Source: Macrotis lagotis
Lineage: Eukaryota > Chordata > Mammalia > Peramelemorphia > Peramelidae
NCBI RefSeq assembly: GCF_037893015.1
Contig: NC_133660.1
Span: 280,489,067 to 280,553,066, forward strand
Reading direction: 5' to 3'
DNA: 64,000 nt
The translations under genes were made by a program, and so were the position numbers. This document shows positions 11,843 to 21,555 of this stretch, one piece after another. Position 1 is the stretch's first letter, and each line of letters begins with the position of its first letter. The notes beneath the pieces were generated by a model. It saw nothing but the letters and a program-made list of their open reading frames with translations. It searched no databases and was not told where the DNA came from.

Positions 11843-12113
11843 ATTTTTCCTTATTTGGACACAACTAATACAGAAATTTGCATATGGTTATGTATATTTG
11901 TAATAGCATTTACTTTCTTGCTTTCTCAATGACTAAGTGAGAGGAAAGGAGAGAATTTAGAACTGAAAATAAAATTGAATATTTTTGCATTTCTGTATTT
12001 GGCAGAGGGGCCAGGACTCACTGACTGCTCCAGTCTCCTAGAACATGGAAGCATGACTCATTTATTTCCATTTTTCATTAGCAGGGATTTCCTGCCTCAA
12101 CCCCAAGGTAACA

Positions 12114-13022
12114 ATGATAGATACGACAGCAGCCCCTACCATCTCCACTGAGGAACAAGAAACATCCCTTCTAGGAATAACCATCATCATTGTTCTGCTG
12201 GGTCTGTGTGGTCTGGTAGGGAATGCAATCGTCATCTGGCTACTCAGGTTCGGGATAAAGAAGAGCCCCTATTCTGTCTACATTTTCAACTTGGCCATTG
12301 CTGATTTCCTCTTTCTCCTGTGCACGGTGCTCTCAGGTGTTCTTCACAGACCTGAGTTTGGGTTCTGGGCCAATTATGTTTCTGAAGTCTTTTTAAGGAT
12401 CAGCTTCCTTGTTTACACCTTGGGGCTGAGCCTACTGGCCACCATCAGCCTTCAGCGTTGTCTCTCTGTCCTCTTCCCCATCTGGTACCAGAATCACCGT
12501 CCCAAACATCTCTCATCCCTGGTGTGTACGATACTGTGGATTCTGGCCATCCTGGAGAATCTGGTAGCTATCTATTTCTGTGTCATGCGAAAGGACTATA
12601 GGGATTTGTGTCATAGCATAGACTGGTTTTTTGCGATTGTAATTTTGGGGGTCTTCACCCCATTGATGTGTGCATCTAGCTTGATCCTGTTCATTAAAGT
12701 CCAGAAATTCTCCAAAAGAAGAAAGGAAAAAAGACTCTACATCATCATCCTGATTACCACCTTGGTATTTCTCATCTGTGCCCTGCCCCTTACAGTGTAT
12801 TGGTTTATTCTTTACTGGATCACAATGGATAGGAGACTGAAGAAGATTTTCTTTGATGTGGCTACAATATTCTCTTGTGTGAACAGCACAGCCAACCCCA
12901 TAATTTATTTCATGGTTGGGAGTCAGAACAAGAGAAGGTTTCATGAACCCCTCAAGGTTGTACTAAAGAGGGCTCTCTGGGAGGAAGAGATGTCACCTCC
13001 AGAAACCATTCGACTGGGCTGA
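12114..13022 (+). CDS. MRGPRD: Mas-related G-protein coupled receptor member D (single-exon CDS)
   Basis: Intact 302-residue class A GPCR with seven hydrophobic segments (about 20-45, 53-76, 93-118, 134-156, 171-195, 207-235, 246-269). Landmarks: GN..V in TM1 (N37); 'QRCLSVLFPIW' at residues 114-124 where most GPCRs have DRY; 'LPLTVYWFILYW' in TM6; 'NPIIY' at 261-265. Cys156 and Cys166 match the TM4-TM5 Cys pair of this family. Human MRGPRD also reads QRCLSVLFPIW, whereas MRGPRX proteins read ERCLSVL, and both end in an ALxEE-like tail. The position next to IGHMBP2, convergent with it, fits human MRGPRD. In other mammals MRGPRD is a receptor of small-diameter sensory neurons that responds to beta-alanine; ligand here is inferred. 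The start has A at -3 and gives the usual short N-terminus; no N-glycosylation sequon is seen before TM1. A marsupial-specific paralogue of MRGPRD is the main alternative. Confidence 0.88.
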   Translation: MIDTTAAPTISTEEQETSLLGITIIIVLLGLCGLVGNAIVIWLLRFGIKKSPYSVYIFNLAIADFLFLLCTVLSGVLHRPEFGFWANYVSEVFLRISFLVYTLGLSLLATISLQRCLSVLFPIWYQNHRPKHLSSLVCTILWILAILENLVAIYFCVMRKDYRDLCHSIDWFFAIVILGVFTPLMCASSLILFIKVQKFSKRRKEKRLYIIILITTLVFLICALPLTVYWFILYWITMDRRLKKIFFDVATIFSCVNSTANPIIYFMVGSQNKRRFHEPLKVVLKRALWEEEMSPPETIRLG

Positions 13023-13084
13023 TAGTCGAGGGGCTCAGGGTGAAGGTGACTATACACCTGAGGAGCTCCCAAGGGTAACTGCTA

Positions 13085-13090
13085 AATAAA
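13085..13090 (+). promoter_or_regulatory. MRGPRD: poly(A) signal for MRGPRD
   Basis: AATAAA 63 bp after the MRGPRD stop codon, within 'gctaaataaataactg'. The nearest plausible 3'-end signal. Confidence 0.55.
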
Positions 13091-13268
13091 TAACTGAGAC
13101 TCCAATCTATCTAACAACCCCAGCCTGTGCTTAATCCCATAGAAATTGGTCCTCAAGCAACTGCCCAAATACTTCATCTGAAGCAATTTCCCATAATTGC
13201 TATGTAATCTCAGTATATATCTCTTTGTAAAAGCTAATTGATATTAAATGGTTAAAAGCTATTGGGGA

Positions 13269-13429
13269 GGGGTGGCTAGGTGGTGTAGTGGATAAAACAC
13301 CGGCCCTGGAGTCAGGAGTACCTGGGTTCAAATCCGGTCTCAGACACTTAATAATTACCTAGCTGTGTGGCCTTGGACAAGCCACTTAACCCTGTTTGCC
13401 TTGCAAAAAAAAAAAAAAAAAACCTAAAA
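13269..13429 (+). mobile_element. tRNA-derived SINE, young subfamily
   Basis: Complete body with tail '...gtttgccttgcaaaaaa' followed by 'acctaaaaaaag'. A 14-bp duplication with one mismatch flanks it (13255-13268 and 13430-13443, 'aaag[c/a]tattgggga'). Shares the 'gagtacctgggttcaaatcc' and 'aagccacttaaccc' variants with the copy at 60270. Confidence 0.92.
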
Positions 13430-13430
13430 A

Positions 13431-13964
13431 AAGATATTGGGGAAAACTTAAGACTGGGGGCTTGATCCTGTGACATGAAGAATGCCTACTCTTATGGAGA
13501 TACCCCTAGAACTCTCTGAGGGTGACGTAGCCTTGTTAGAGACCCAACTCATCCTGTCCCTGGAGACCTCAGAGAACATCCTTTTGATTGATCTCAGACT
13601 CTGTTTCTTGATCTGGATTCATTGTATCTTGTGCCAATCAGGAGAGTTCATTCCCTATTACATACTTTTCTGGCATATTCTAATCTGAATAACTTTCCCC
13701 AATTTCTTTTAGCTGATTTGCTTCATTAAACAGGTTTACTCAATAGTCACTATGTGCGATGACCCTTCAAGTAACCAGCACTTGTTGGGAAGGGATTGAA
13801 CCAAGAGATGCAAGCTAACAACTGGTGATCTAATAATTTTGCTTGGGACCTTTTATATCCCTAGATTGGCAATATTTAGAGCAAGTAAATTTGATTCTAA
13901 TCTATTGGGCCACACTCCTCTGAGAGACTAGGGTGCTTGTGGCCTTTCTCATTAGAGGTAACTT
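13431..13964. other. unassigned 3' flank of MRGPRD
   Basis: No gene or clear repeat. One short open frame at 13482-13688 has no recognisable product. Confidence 0.4.
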
Positions 13965-14165
13965 GTGGCTAGAGGACTGTGTCTGGAGTCAGAAAGATCT
14001 GAGTTCAAATTTGACCTCAGATATTCACTAGCCATGTGATCCTGGGCAAGTCCTTTCATTTCTTTCTACCTCAGTTTCCTCATTTGTAAAAAATGGAGCC
14101 CATAATAATGAAAATGAAATATCGATTGTAAAGTGCCTGATCCATACATAGAAAGTGATATCTAA
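13965..14165 (+). mobile_element. MIR/CORE-SINE
   Basis: 'gtctggagtcagaaagatct', 'gttcaaatttgacctcaga', 'cctgggcaagtcctttcat', 'ctcagtttcctcatttgtaa', then the CORE region to 'gtaaagtgcctgat'. Plus orientation. Confidence 0.8.
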
Positions 14166-14424
14166 ATCTTAACTTCTGCTACTTTTATTCCCTCTCTTCT
14201 TTTTATTACCAGAATGAAACATGTTCATTTCCAAGGGTCCACACACTTGGTCTTTATCTCCATTTATCTTTTGCTCAAAAAAGTGGGATTTGACTGAATT
14301 CCTACTCCCTGAACTAAACATACAGGAGGGAAACAATCCCCCAAGGTGGGCAAGGTCTGAGGGACAGGAGCTCTGGGAACTCCCACCATATTGAACAAGT
14401 TCCACATGGGTTCCCAGGAATGGA

Positions 14425-14645
14425 CTATATCTATATCTATATCTATATCTATATCTATATCTATATCTATATCTATATCTATATCTGTATCTGTATCTGT
14501 ATCTGTATCTATATCTATATATCTATATCCATATCCATATCCATGCCCTATCTCTATCCCTATCCCTCTCTCTATCCATTATCCATATTCCTATCTCTAG
14601 CCATATCTATCTATATCCAGATATATAGATTGATTGATAAAAGAC

Positions 14646-14704
<59 letters not shown>
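14425..14704. repeat. compound microsatellite (ATATCT)n, (ATAG)n, (GA)n
   Basis: (ATATCT)n from 14425 to about 14525, drifting to ATCTGT and then to a degenerate TATCC-rich stretch. A short GATA run follows near 14645-14660, and then about 23 GA units to 14704. Confidence 0.96.
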
Positions 14705-14708
<4 letters not shown>

Positions 14709-15464
14709 CACTTATGGGATGGACTTTCTGGATGACCTTGGAGTTCCCTGTGTCCCTTTTTCCTCCTCTGTAAAATGAGGGAGAACTAGGTCACATGGCG
14801 TCTGACCCAAATCACAAGTCTCATGAATTCTGGACGGCCCTTTGTGCTGGGCTCCAGACTAAATAGGGGAAAGGAAGAAATGAGTCCCATGCTGGCCCGT
14901 GATAAGCATTCATTAGGCACCGGCTGTATACTAGTCACTTCACAAATATTGCCTTTGATCCTCACACTCCCACATGCTGGGAGGCAGGGGTTATTCTCAT
15001 CCCCTTTATACAGAGGTGCAACACCACGGCCTTCTTCTTCCAGGGTCTCACCCCAAAGATGGGGGCAACTCGAGTCAGTGGGAAGCCTCTGAGCATCCCT
15101 CGGGCCACCGCCCACCTGGGACCTGCCAAGCCACAAACAGGGCTGCAGAGCCTGGCCTGGTCACTGGTTGGGGGGTCATACAGGGCAAGGAGAGGCTGCG
15201 GAAGCCCCTTTAGAGGGCAACAGGGGAGGCAAGGGGTGGAGAAGCAATGCCAGGGAGTCGGGGCCTCAGCCTGATGGGCGAGGGGCAGAGGGAGGACAGA
15301 GCCCGGGGCTCCCAGGAGGAGCTGCCTCCCAGTCCCCAGGATGCCTGTCCCTTAATAAAAGATGAGGCAGACCATGAACATCTAGGGGGAAAGTCCAAAC
15401 CTGGGACAGAGCTGGCAGCAGGGAGTGGGGGGCCTCCTCCATGCTGCCCAAGTGTGGAAAACAG
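14705..15464. other. GC-rich intergenic, nothing recognised
   Basis: A small MIR-like piece may lie at 14905-15015 ('cattaggcaccggctgtata', 'cttcacaaatattgcctttg'). Otherwise no gene or repeat seen. Confidence 0.4.
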
Positions 15465-15830
15465 ACTTGCACTCACATGCACACATATGCACACTCACCC
15501 AGCTATATAGGCTCACACACACACACTTCCACACATGCACTCACAATGCACACTCAAATTCACTTACATGCATGTACATACTCATTCACACATGCACACA
15601 TTCTCACACGCACAGTGTACACTCACACTTGTGCATGCTTCCACACATTCACATACTCACACACGCATACAGACATTCACACTGACACTTGTGTTCTCAC
15701 TCACTCTCACACATACTCATTCACACACAGGCACACTCACACATGCACACACTCATTCACACACACACTCATTCACACATGCACACATACTCCTACATGC
15801 ACACTCACACACACACATAATCATGCCACA
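15465..15830. repeat. degenerate CA-rich (CACACT/CATGCA) tract
   Basis: Irregular run of CACA, CACT and CATGCA units for about 365 bp. Translates as His/Thr-rich frames that are not genes. Confidence 0.93.
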
Positions 15831-16955
15831 GCCCGCTTCACATTCCCACTCTTCCCCTTCTCCCCGCTGGGTCTTGTGAGGCCACACTCTCTCCCATTGC
15901 CATGCCTTTGCCCAGGCGGTCCCCACCTCGGGAGCACAGTCTCTCCTCACTCTCCTGTTGGCATCGGTGGGCTCCTTTATGCAGGGCCCCCCACTCCAGG
16001 CCTCTTTTCCAGATCCCCACCGCACACCCCTTTGCATCACCGTCAGACCTCACCATCTCAGACATGATCCAACACACAAAGCTGGGGCTGGGCACCTGTT
16101 GAGAAAGAATAAAGGCCGGGAGGCCAGGGAAGGATGGGGGGAGCGTGGAGGAGGTGGGCACGTGGTAGATTCTGAATGGCGAGAGGGAGGAGGGCATGGA
16201 AAGCATCCCGAGGTGGAGGATCACCAGGATGAAGGGTGGTGGAGGAGGAAATGTGGGGTGAGCTGGGGCCGGACTGTGGAGACTCTGAGTCCAGACAAAG
16301 GAATCTAAGCTCCAACCTGTGGCGGGCGGAGGGGAAGAGGAGAGATGCCAGTGATGGAGCAGGAAGGGGAACTGGGGAGTCTAAAATGGATCTGAAGGCG
16401 CCTCCCCTCCTGGCTCCCCAGACCTTCCCTTTGTGGGACTCATTCTGCCAGACCTGGGGGCCTGCGTGGGAAGAGGGGGCCAGGCACTGACAGCCTCCAT
16501 TTGTTCTGGCAACCTGCCTGGTCTCTGGCACAGGCTGGTCCCTAAGCCTGAGGGCTTCAAGCCCCTCTTCTGTTGGAAGAGACCCTGATAACACATTGGC
16601 AATTTTTCTCATAACTTGTCTGCCCCAACTCTGTCCCTTATTGCCTCCAAATCTTTCTGACCCTTCTTCCATCAGCCCCTCCCCATCTGAGGGGTCACTG
16701 GTTGCAGGCCTGCCAGGTACAGAGCAGCCTGGGAAGAGCCCCACCCATGGCAAGGAGCCCAGGTTCAATAACACGTATCTGCCAACCAAACAAGGCCGAA
16801 CGCCGTCCTGTCCGGAGGGAGGCTGGCTCCACCAGCTGTCCTGAATTTTCCAAACCCCAGCCCAGAGGGTCAGAGCTCCAAGAGGAGTGGGGGAGGGAGG
16901 AGGGGCTCCTTTAATGCGGGGACCCCACAACTCTTCAAACTCACATTGTTTTTGA
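15831..16955. other. GC-rich intergenic, no gene recognised
   Basis: A long open frame on the minus strand (16058-16930, 290 codons) is the longest here. It has no familiar domain, and its composition matches local GC-rich DNA; I treat it as chance. Confidence 0.4.
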
Positions 16956-17116
16956 CTTTCTTTCTTTTTTTTTTTTGCAAGGCGATGGGGTTAAGTGGCT
17001 TGCCCAAGGTCACACAGCTAGGTCATTATTAAGTGTCTGAGGCCGGATTTGAACTCAGGTCCTCCTGACTCCAGGGCCGACGCTCTATTCACTGGGCTAC
17101 CTAGCCACCCCACCCC
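16949..17116 (-). mobile_element. tRNA-derived SINE with TSD
   Basis: T-run start, 'gcaaggcgatggggttaag', 'gcccaaggtcacacagctag', 'gccggatttgaactcagg', 'ctacctagccacccc'. A 13-bp duplication with one mismatch flanks it (16936-16948 and 17117-17129, 'caaactc[a/c]cattg'). Confidence 0.9.
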
Positions 17117-17129
17117 CAAACTCCCATTG

Positions 17130-18215
17130 GGAGGGACTTTGGGATCCTTCTTTTATGGAGGTGAAAAGTTTCAAGAGGCCAATGACTAGTCTAAGGTCAC
17201 TAGACTGCCCAAAAGCCACATCTTCCAACTCTGGATGCAGAGCCGGGAAGCTCCCCCCACCCCCCATCTCTCACATATTCCCACACTCAGAAATCGCCTC
17301 TACGGTGTCCCTGGCCCATGGGCTCAATGACACTGAAAGTTCTAGAACCCTGGCCAAACTCCTCCTCTGGCCCTTATTCTCTTCCTCAGTAAAACAAGAT
17401 CAGACACGCGATGTCTAAAGAGCCTTCTCCTTCTAAATCCATGATCCTAGCACATCCAGGGACGAGGAGCTCACTACCCGTCCTGGTCTTCCATAGGAGT
17501 GGGCACAGGAAGACAGGGCTCCCTCCATGTCAGTAAAGGGGACGCCATCCTAGGGAGCTCCCCACAGCCATGGGGCTGGCTCTTGGCCCTGGACTGCTTT
17601 CCAAAGAAGCCGCTTCAATCCCAAATAAGGCCAGGCTTCTGTCCCTGTTCTTGGTCCAGAATACAATTCCTTTTAAGTGCCCAAGCAGAATTCATCCATA
17701 ACTTGGGAATTCCAATTATAACTCTGGCAGCGTTCACCCTCTTCAGGTCCAACTCCGTAGTCATGCGTGCGAAGGAACACAAATAAATGGGGCAAAGGTT
17801 GGGGGAGCCAGGGCTCTGGGCAGCTCTGGCTGCTAAGCTCCTCTCTCCCAGAATTAAACACTGTTCCTAACCTGGCCCGGCCCGGCCCAACCCAGCACAG
17901 CCCAGCCCAAGCTAGCACGGCCCGGCCCAGCCCAGGGAACTTTTCCCAGATGGGCTCTGCCAAAAGGCAGAGCTCCCAACAGCTCATTTCTTGGACCACG
18001 AGCAGACCAGTGACTAAGACACCAGCAGAATTACTCAAAAACAAGGCAAGCCGAGGCCCTTGCCAGGGAAGCCCTTCAACCGACTGGACACCTGCCTCTT
18101 GTCCTAATGGTCCTGAGGAGGTGACCCTAGGGCTCCACCTGAAGAAACCCCGTACAAATACAAAACTCCAAATAGCCAAAGAAATGCATTAATTCATAGA
18201 GGTAAGTAGCCTTTT
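17130..18215. other. intergenic, no gene recognised
   Basis: Contains an imperfect GGCCC/AGCCC-rich run at about 17872-17938. Frames on both strands around 17673-18192 mirror each other and have no recognisable product. Confidence 0.4.
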
Positions 18216-18480
18216 GGAGGCAGCTGGGTGGCTCAGCAGATAGCAAACGATCTGGAGTCAGGAGGACCTGAGTTCAAATCCAGGCTCAGACACGCACCAA
18301 GCTGTGTGACCCAGGGCAGGTCATTTCACTTGTCTTGCCTCCATTTCCTCATTTGTAAAATGAATTGGAGAAGAAAATGGCAAGCGTCTCACAATAACTC
18401 TGTCAAGAAATCCCTATGAATAGCATCGGTAGGCCGCCGGCCCCTGGGATGTGAAGGGTCAGGCGGGACTGAACGACAGC
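18216..18480 (+). mobile_element. tRNA/RTE-tailed CORE-SINE, plus strand
   Basis: Head 'ggcagctgggtggctcagca', body 'gagttcaaatccaggctcag', CORE 'cctcatttgtaaaatgaatt', then 'ggagaagaaaatggcaagc' and a tail reading toward 'gggactgaacgacagcaaac'. The tail is the reverse of the 'gtcgtgtccgactc'-type 3' end seen in RTE-mobilised SINEs, so it was probably copied by RTE rather than L1 machinery (inference). Confidence 0.75.
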
Positions 18481-20819
18481 AAACCAGCTTTGTGACACTT
18501 TATGTTTCCGAGGACTTTGCTTCCACTGTCTCATCCGAGCCTCCCAACCACCCCGGGCTCGTTTCTCAGACAAGGAGACTGAAGTTCATAGAGGTGCGAC
18601 GACTGTCCCAGAGTCCTATGGCTAATGAGTACCAGAGGAGAGGACTGATGACCGCAAGGGCGGCCTTCTACCCAGTAACCCAGAGAACGGGCTTGGTCTA
18701 TTAATTATTAATCATTTATCTTTAAGAAATTACTGAATAACAAAACTGATGTGGCAACAAAAGCGCCATCATTTCCCTAAGACTCCCCCAGAATGGAGCG
18801 AGGTCCCCTCCCCTGCCTCAGTCTCGGGGGAGAAGCTCGAACTTGGTTCCACTTCTTGATAACCCGGGTCCAAGTCCGAGTCCAGATGCGGCGGCTTCTC
18901 CCCATCTGGGCTGGATCCTGGGAGTCCCCGGCAAGGAGGGGTCTGTGAGAGCAGGGTGGCCTCTGTGGCGCCCCAGGACCATCCTGGGTCCTACAGCCGC
19001 CTGCCTGGGGAGGGGGGCGATTTCAGGACCCCTCACGTCCCTGGGGGATTCCTCAAACACTCCCCAAACTGAGGAATGCACCAGATTCCGGAAGACCCAA
19101 AGGGCCGTCTTCACCCGAGGGAGAGATCCTCCGGCCGGCTCCAATTCCTCAAAGAGGAACAACTTTCCAGGCCAAATAAGGCCGCCGGCTTCTCGGCCTC
19201 CCTGGCACCGCCTCTCCCTGCCCTGGGAAGCACCGGGTTAGAGCTTGGCCTCCAACGCCCACCCCCATCCCCAGGTACCTCTGTCCAGGAGCCTTGTCCT
19301 GACCTGGCTCTGGACTCATTTAACAACAGGGCAAGGTGGGGGGCACCTTCACCTGGCCCTCCCCTCCCTCAATCCCCGCCCCCCCGCCTCCCAGGCCAGT
19401 TGACTCCTCTCAGCCTTCAGCCATCAGGGAAGATGAGTGTGACATCGGGCAAAGTCAAGGGGAGGCCCCCCCAAGCCCTGGCTGGACGGTCATCTCCGGA
19501 CGTGCTCTCCCTCTGCCTCTCCTCCCCCTCCCTCAGTCTCCCCCTTGGTCTTCCCTTACCCTTCCCCTCACCCTGTGGTGAGTGGGCACTGGCAGCCAGC
19601 TTCTGGAGCCCCGGATGTGCCCCATCTGTGGTCTGGGGCGTGGGGGCCTGCAGGCTCCCCGAACTGGACTGAGAGAAGCCAGAGGCTGGAGAGGTGCCGG
19701 CTGGCGCTCAGCTCTGCCCCATGAGGGGCCCGATGCTGGAGGCCGGGGTCTGAGCCAACCAAGAGGCCGGGCCCAGGCTTGCAGGAGTTTTTGGAGGCAA
19801 CATAATGAGCCCTGAGGAGAACAGAGAGCTGGCTTCAAATCCTGGTTCCATCACCTTGGTCAGGGACCTGCCCACGCTGGGCCTGTGCCAGGAAGGTGCC
19901 CGGGAGGATGCCCTGCCTCATTTCGCATGCTCCCCTCCCTTGCTCATCTGTCCACTTCTCACGCTCTGGCTAAGCCGAAGCGCTCCTTCAGGGCCTTGTT
20001 GGATCACTGTCTGAAATGGGTGTGTGGCCAGAGCCAGGCGCAGGAAGGACGCGGCGTCCTCAGGGGCACGCCTCAGCCCAGGCACGGGAGACCCTGCAGA
20101 TGCTTCTGCTGGAAGGTGGTCAGGGAGGGGTTTGTAATCCCCCAGGAGACTTGAGCCTGACCATCCACACAAGAAGGACCAAGTGGATGAAGCAACTCCA
20201 TATGTTGTATCTGGATGGAGAAGAGTGGGCTGCCCTTCAAGGACCCCCAATTTCTCATAAAATCAGAGGCCCTTAATGCCAGCCCCCCAAGGATGGCAGC
20301 TTGCAGAGGGCTACGATATTCAAAGGGTCAAAATTCAATACTCCCGGAAGACCCTGGGAGGCACAGGGTGGGGGTAGGCAGAGGTGACCTGGCCAGGAAG
20401 AGAGAGGGCGACACATGACCAGGATGGGGGTTCCTCCAGCACTGTCCTGGGGTGGGCAAGGGAGGAAAGCCTCCAGTCCAGTGGGCAGAGCCACTCTGGC
20501 ATGGGCACAGGAAGATGTGGGGAGGCCTGGACAGGAGTCTGCCGGGGGAGGAACATCTACAGTTGAGTCTCCAAGTTGTTCCAGTGACACTCCAGGATGG
20601 TGAGGCTGAGAACGCCATTGTCCAAAGCGCAGCGGCTTTGGGTGACTTAGAGACCGGGTGGGCACAGAGACAACCCCCCCAGAGGAAGGGCATCAGGACT
20701 ACAGGCAGGGTGGGAGGGGTGCCGTGCCTCAGGACCCCAGCATACACCCAAACACACCCCAACTCCGGGATCTCCGGCCACCAGGCAGATCACAGATCAC
20801 AGCCAGGCTGGGGGGCCGG
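18481..20819. other. GC-rich intergenic, no gene recognised
   Basis: Many overlapping frames on both strands but no splice pattern or domain that I recognise. Holds the left arm of a 37-bp inverted repeat (19619-19655). Confidence 0.4.
19619..19655 (+). repeat. 37-bp inverted repeat, left arm
   Basis: Begins 'gccccatctgtggtctgggg'. It matches the reverse complement of 21519-21555 at 36 of 37 positions by eye; flanks do not match. Confidence 0.85.
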
Positions 20820-20824
20820 GGGCC

Positions 20825-21265
20825 ACACACATCTACACTTACACATGCACAGAAACCAACACACATATCACACTCCCCCCACACACACACTCACAACCTC
20901 ACACACCATGCACTTACACACATACACACACACACTCACCTCACACACCACACACACACAACCTCACACACCACACACACAACCTTACACACCACTCACA
21001 ACCTCACACACCATGCACTTACACACATACACACATACACTCACCTCACACACCACACACAACCTTACACACCACACACACACACACCACTCACAACCTC
21101 ACACACTTACACACACACACCACTCACAACCTCACACACTTACACAAACACACACACCACTCACCTCACACACATACACACACTCACAACCTCACACACA
21201 CACTTGCACAAACACACACACCACTCACAACCTCACACACTTATACACACACATGTACACACGCT
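20825..21265. repeat. degenerate CA-rich tract (ACACAC/CTCACAAC)
   Basis: About 440 bp of CACA units with recurrent 'ctcacaacctcacacac' higher-order blocks about 30-60 bp apart, indicating internal duplication. Confidence 0.94.
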
Positions 21266-21518
21266 CACACTGCAATGCAGACAGCCAGGCTGGGCCCTCT
21301 CCCCAGCCCCCCGGCCCCAGCCCCCCACTGGAGGAGCTCTCAGAGAACCACCGGACCAGGTTGGGGTGACTCCTCTGACAGTGCAGACACTCATCTCGTA
21401 GCTTAAAGTGGACCAGACGACCTCGGGGGGAGCCGAGGCGCGGCGGCTGCTGCCTCCAAGCTGACTGGGCCCAGAGACAGCGGATGAGGAGGGGTCCACC
21501 TTGGGAGGGGGGGCAGCT

Positions 21519-21555
21519 GCCTGCAGGGCCCCACGCCCCAGACCACAGATGGGGC
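21519..21555 (-). repeat. 37-bp inverted repeat, right arm
   Basis: Begins 'gcctgcagggccccacgccc' on the plus strand. Reverse complement of 19619-19655 with a single mismatch. Confidence 0.85.

Larger units (their letters stand above)
7481..11990 (+). mobile_element. LINE-1, ORF2 plus 3' UTR, carrying nested insertions
   Basis: Old L1 in the sense direction. It contains an ORF2 reverse-transcriptase region (wording equivalent to 'aaatcccaggaccagatggc' at 7991-8011), then the ORF2 C-terminus ('cattgttggtggagctgtga' at 10977; 'gacccagcaataccactact' at 11064), then a 3' UTR ending near 11990. It is interrupted by another L1 (8033-8839), a SINE (9263-9466), a TA run (11225-11261) and a CTTC array (11611-11842). 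ORF2 is broken throughout. Confidence 0.85.

Noticed and set aside
11481-11903. Phe/Leu/Ser-rich frame
   Set aside because: Pure translation of the CTTC array.
12513-12944. A 143-codon frame on the minus strand
   Set aside because: Exact antisense shadow of the MRGPRD coding sequence, no recognisable domain.
15441-16067. His/Thr-rich 208-codon frame
   Set aside because: Produced by the CA-rich tract.
16058-16930. A 290-codon minus-strand frame
   Set aside because: GC-rich intergenic DNA, no domain, and several overlapping frames on both strands show that the region is just stop-poor.
15465-21265. CA-rich tracts considered as a possible CRISPR-like array
   Set aside because: No regular direct repeats separated by unique spacers; eukaryotic microsatellites.
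20452-21401. His/Thr-rich frames of 305 and 247 codons
   Set aside because: Produced by the CA-rich tract at 20825-21265 extended through GC-rich flanks.
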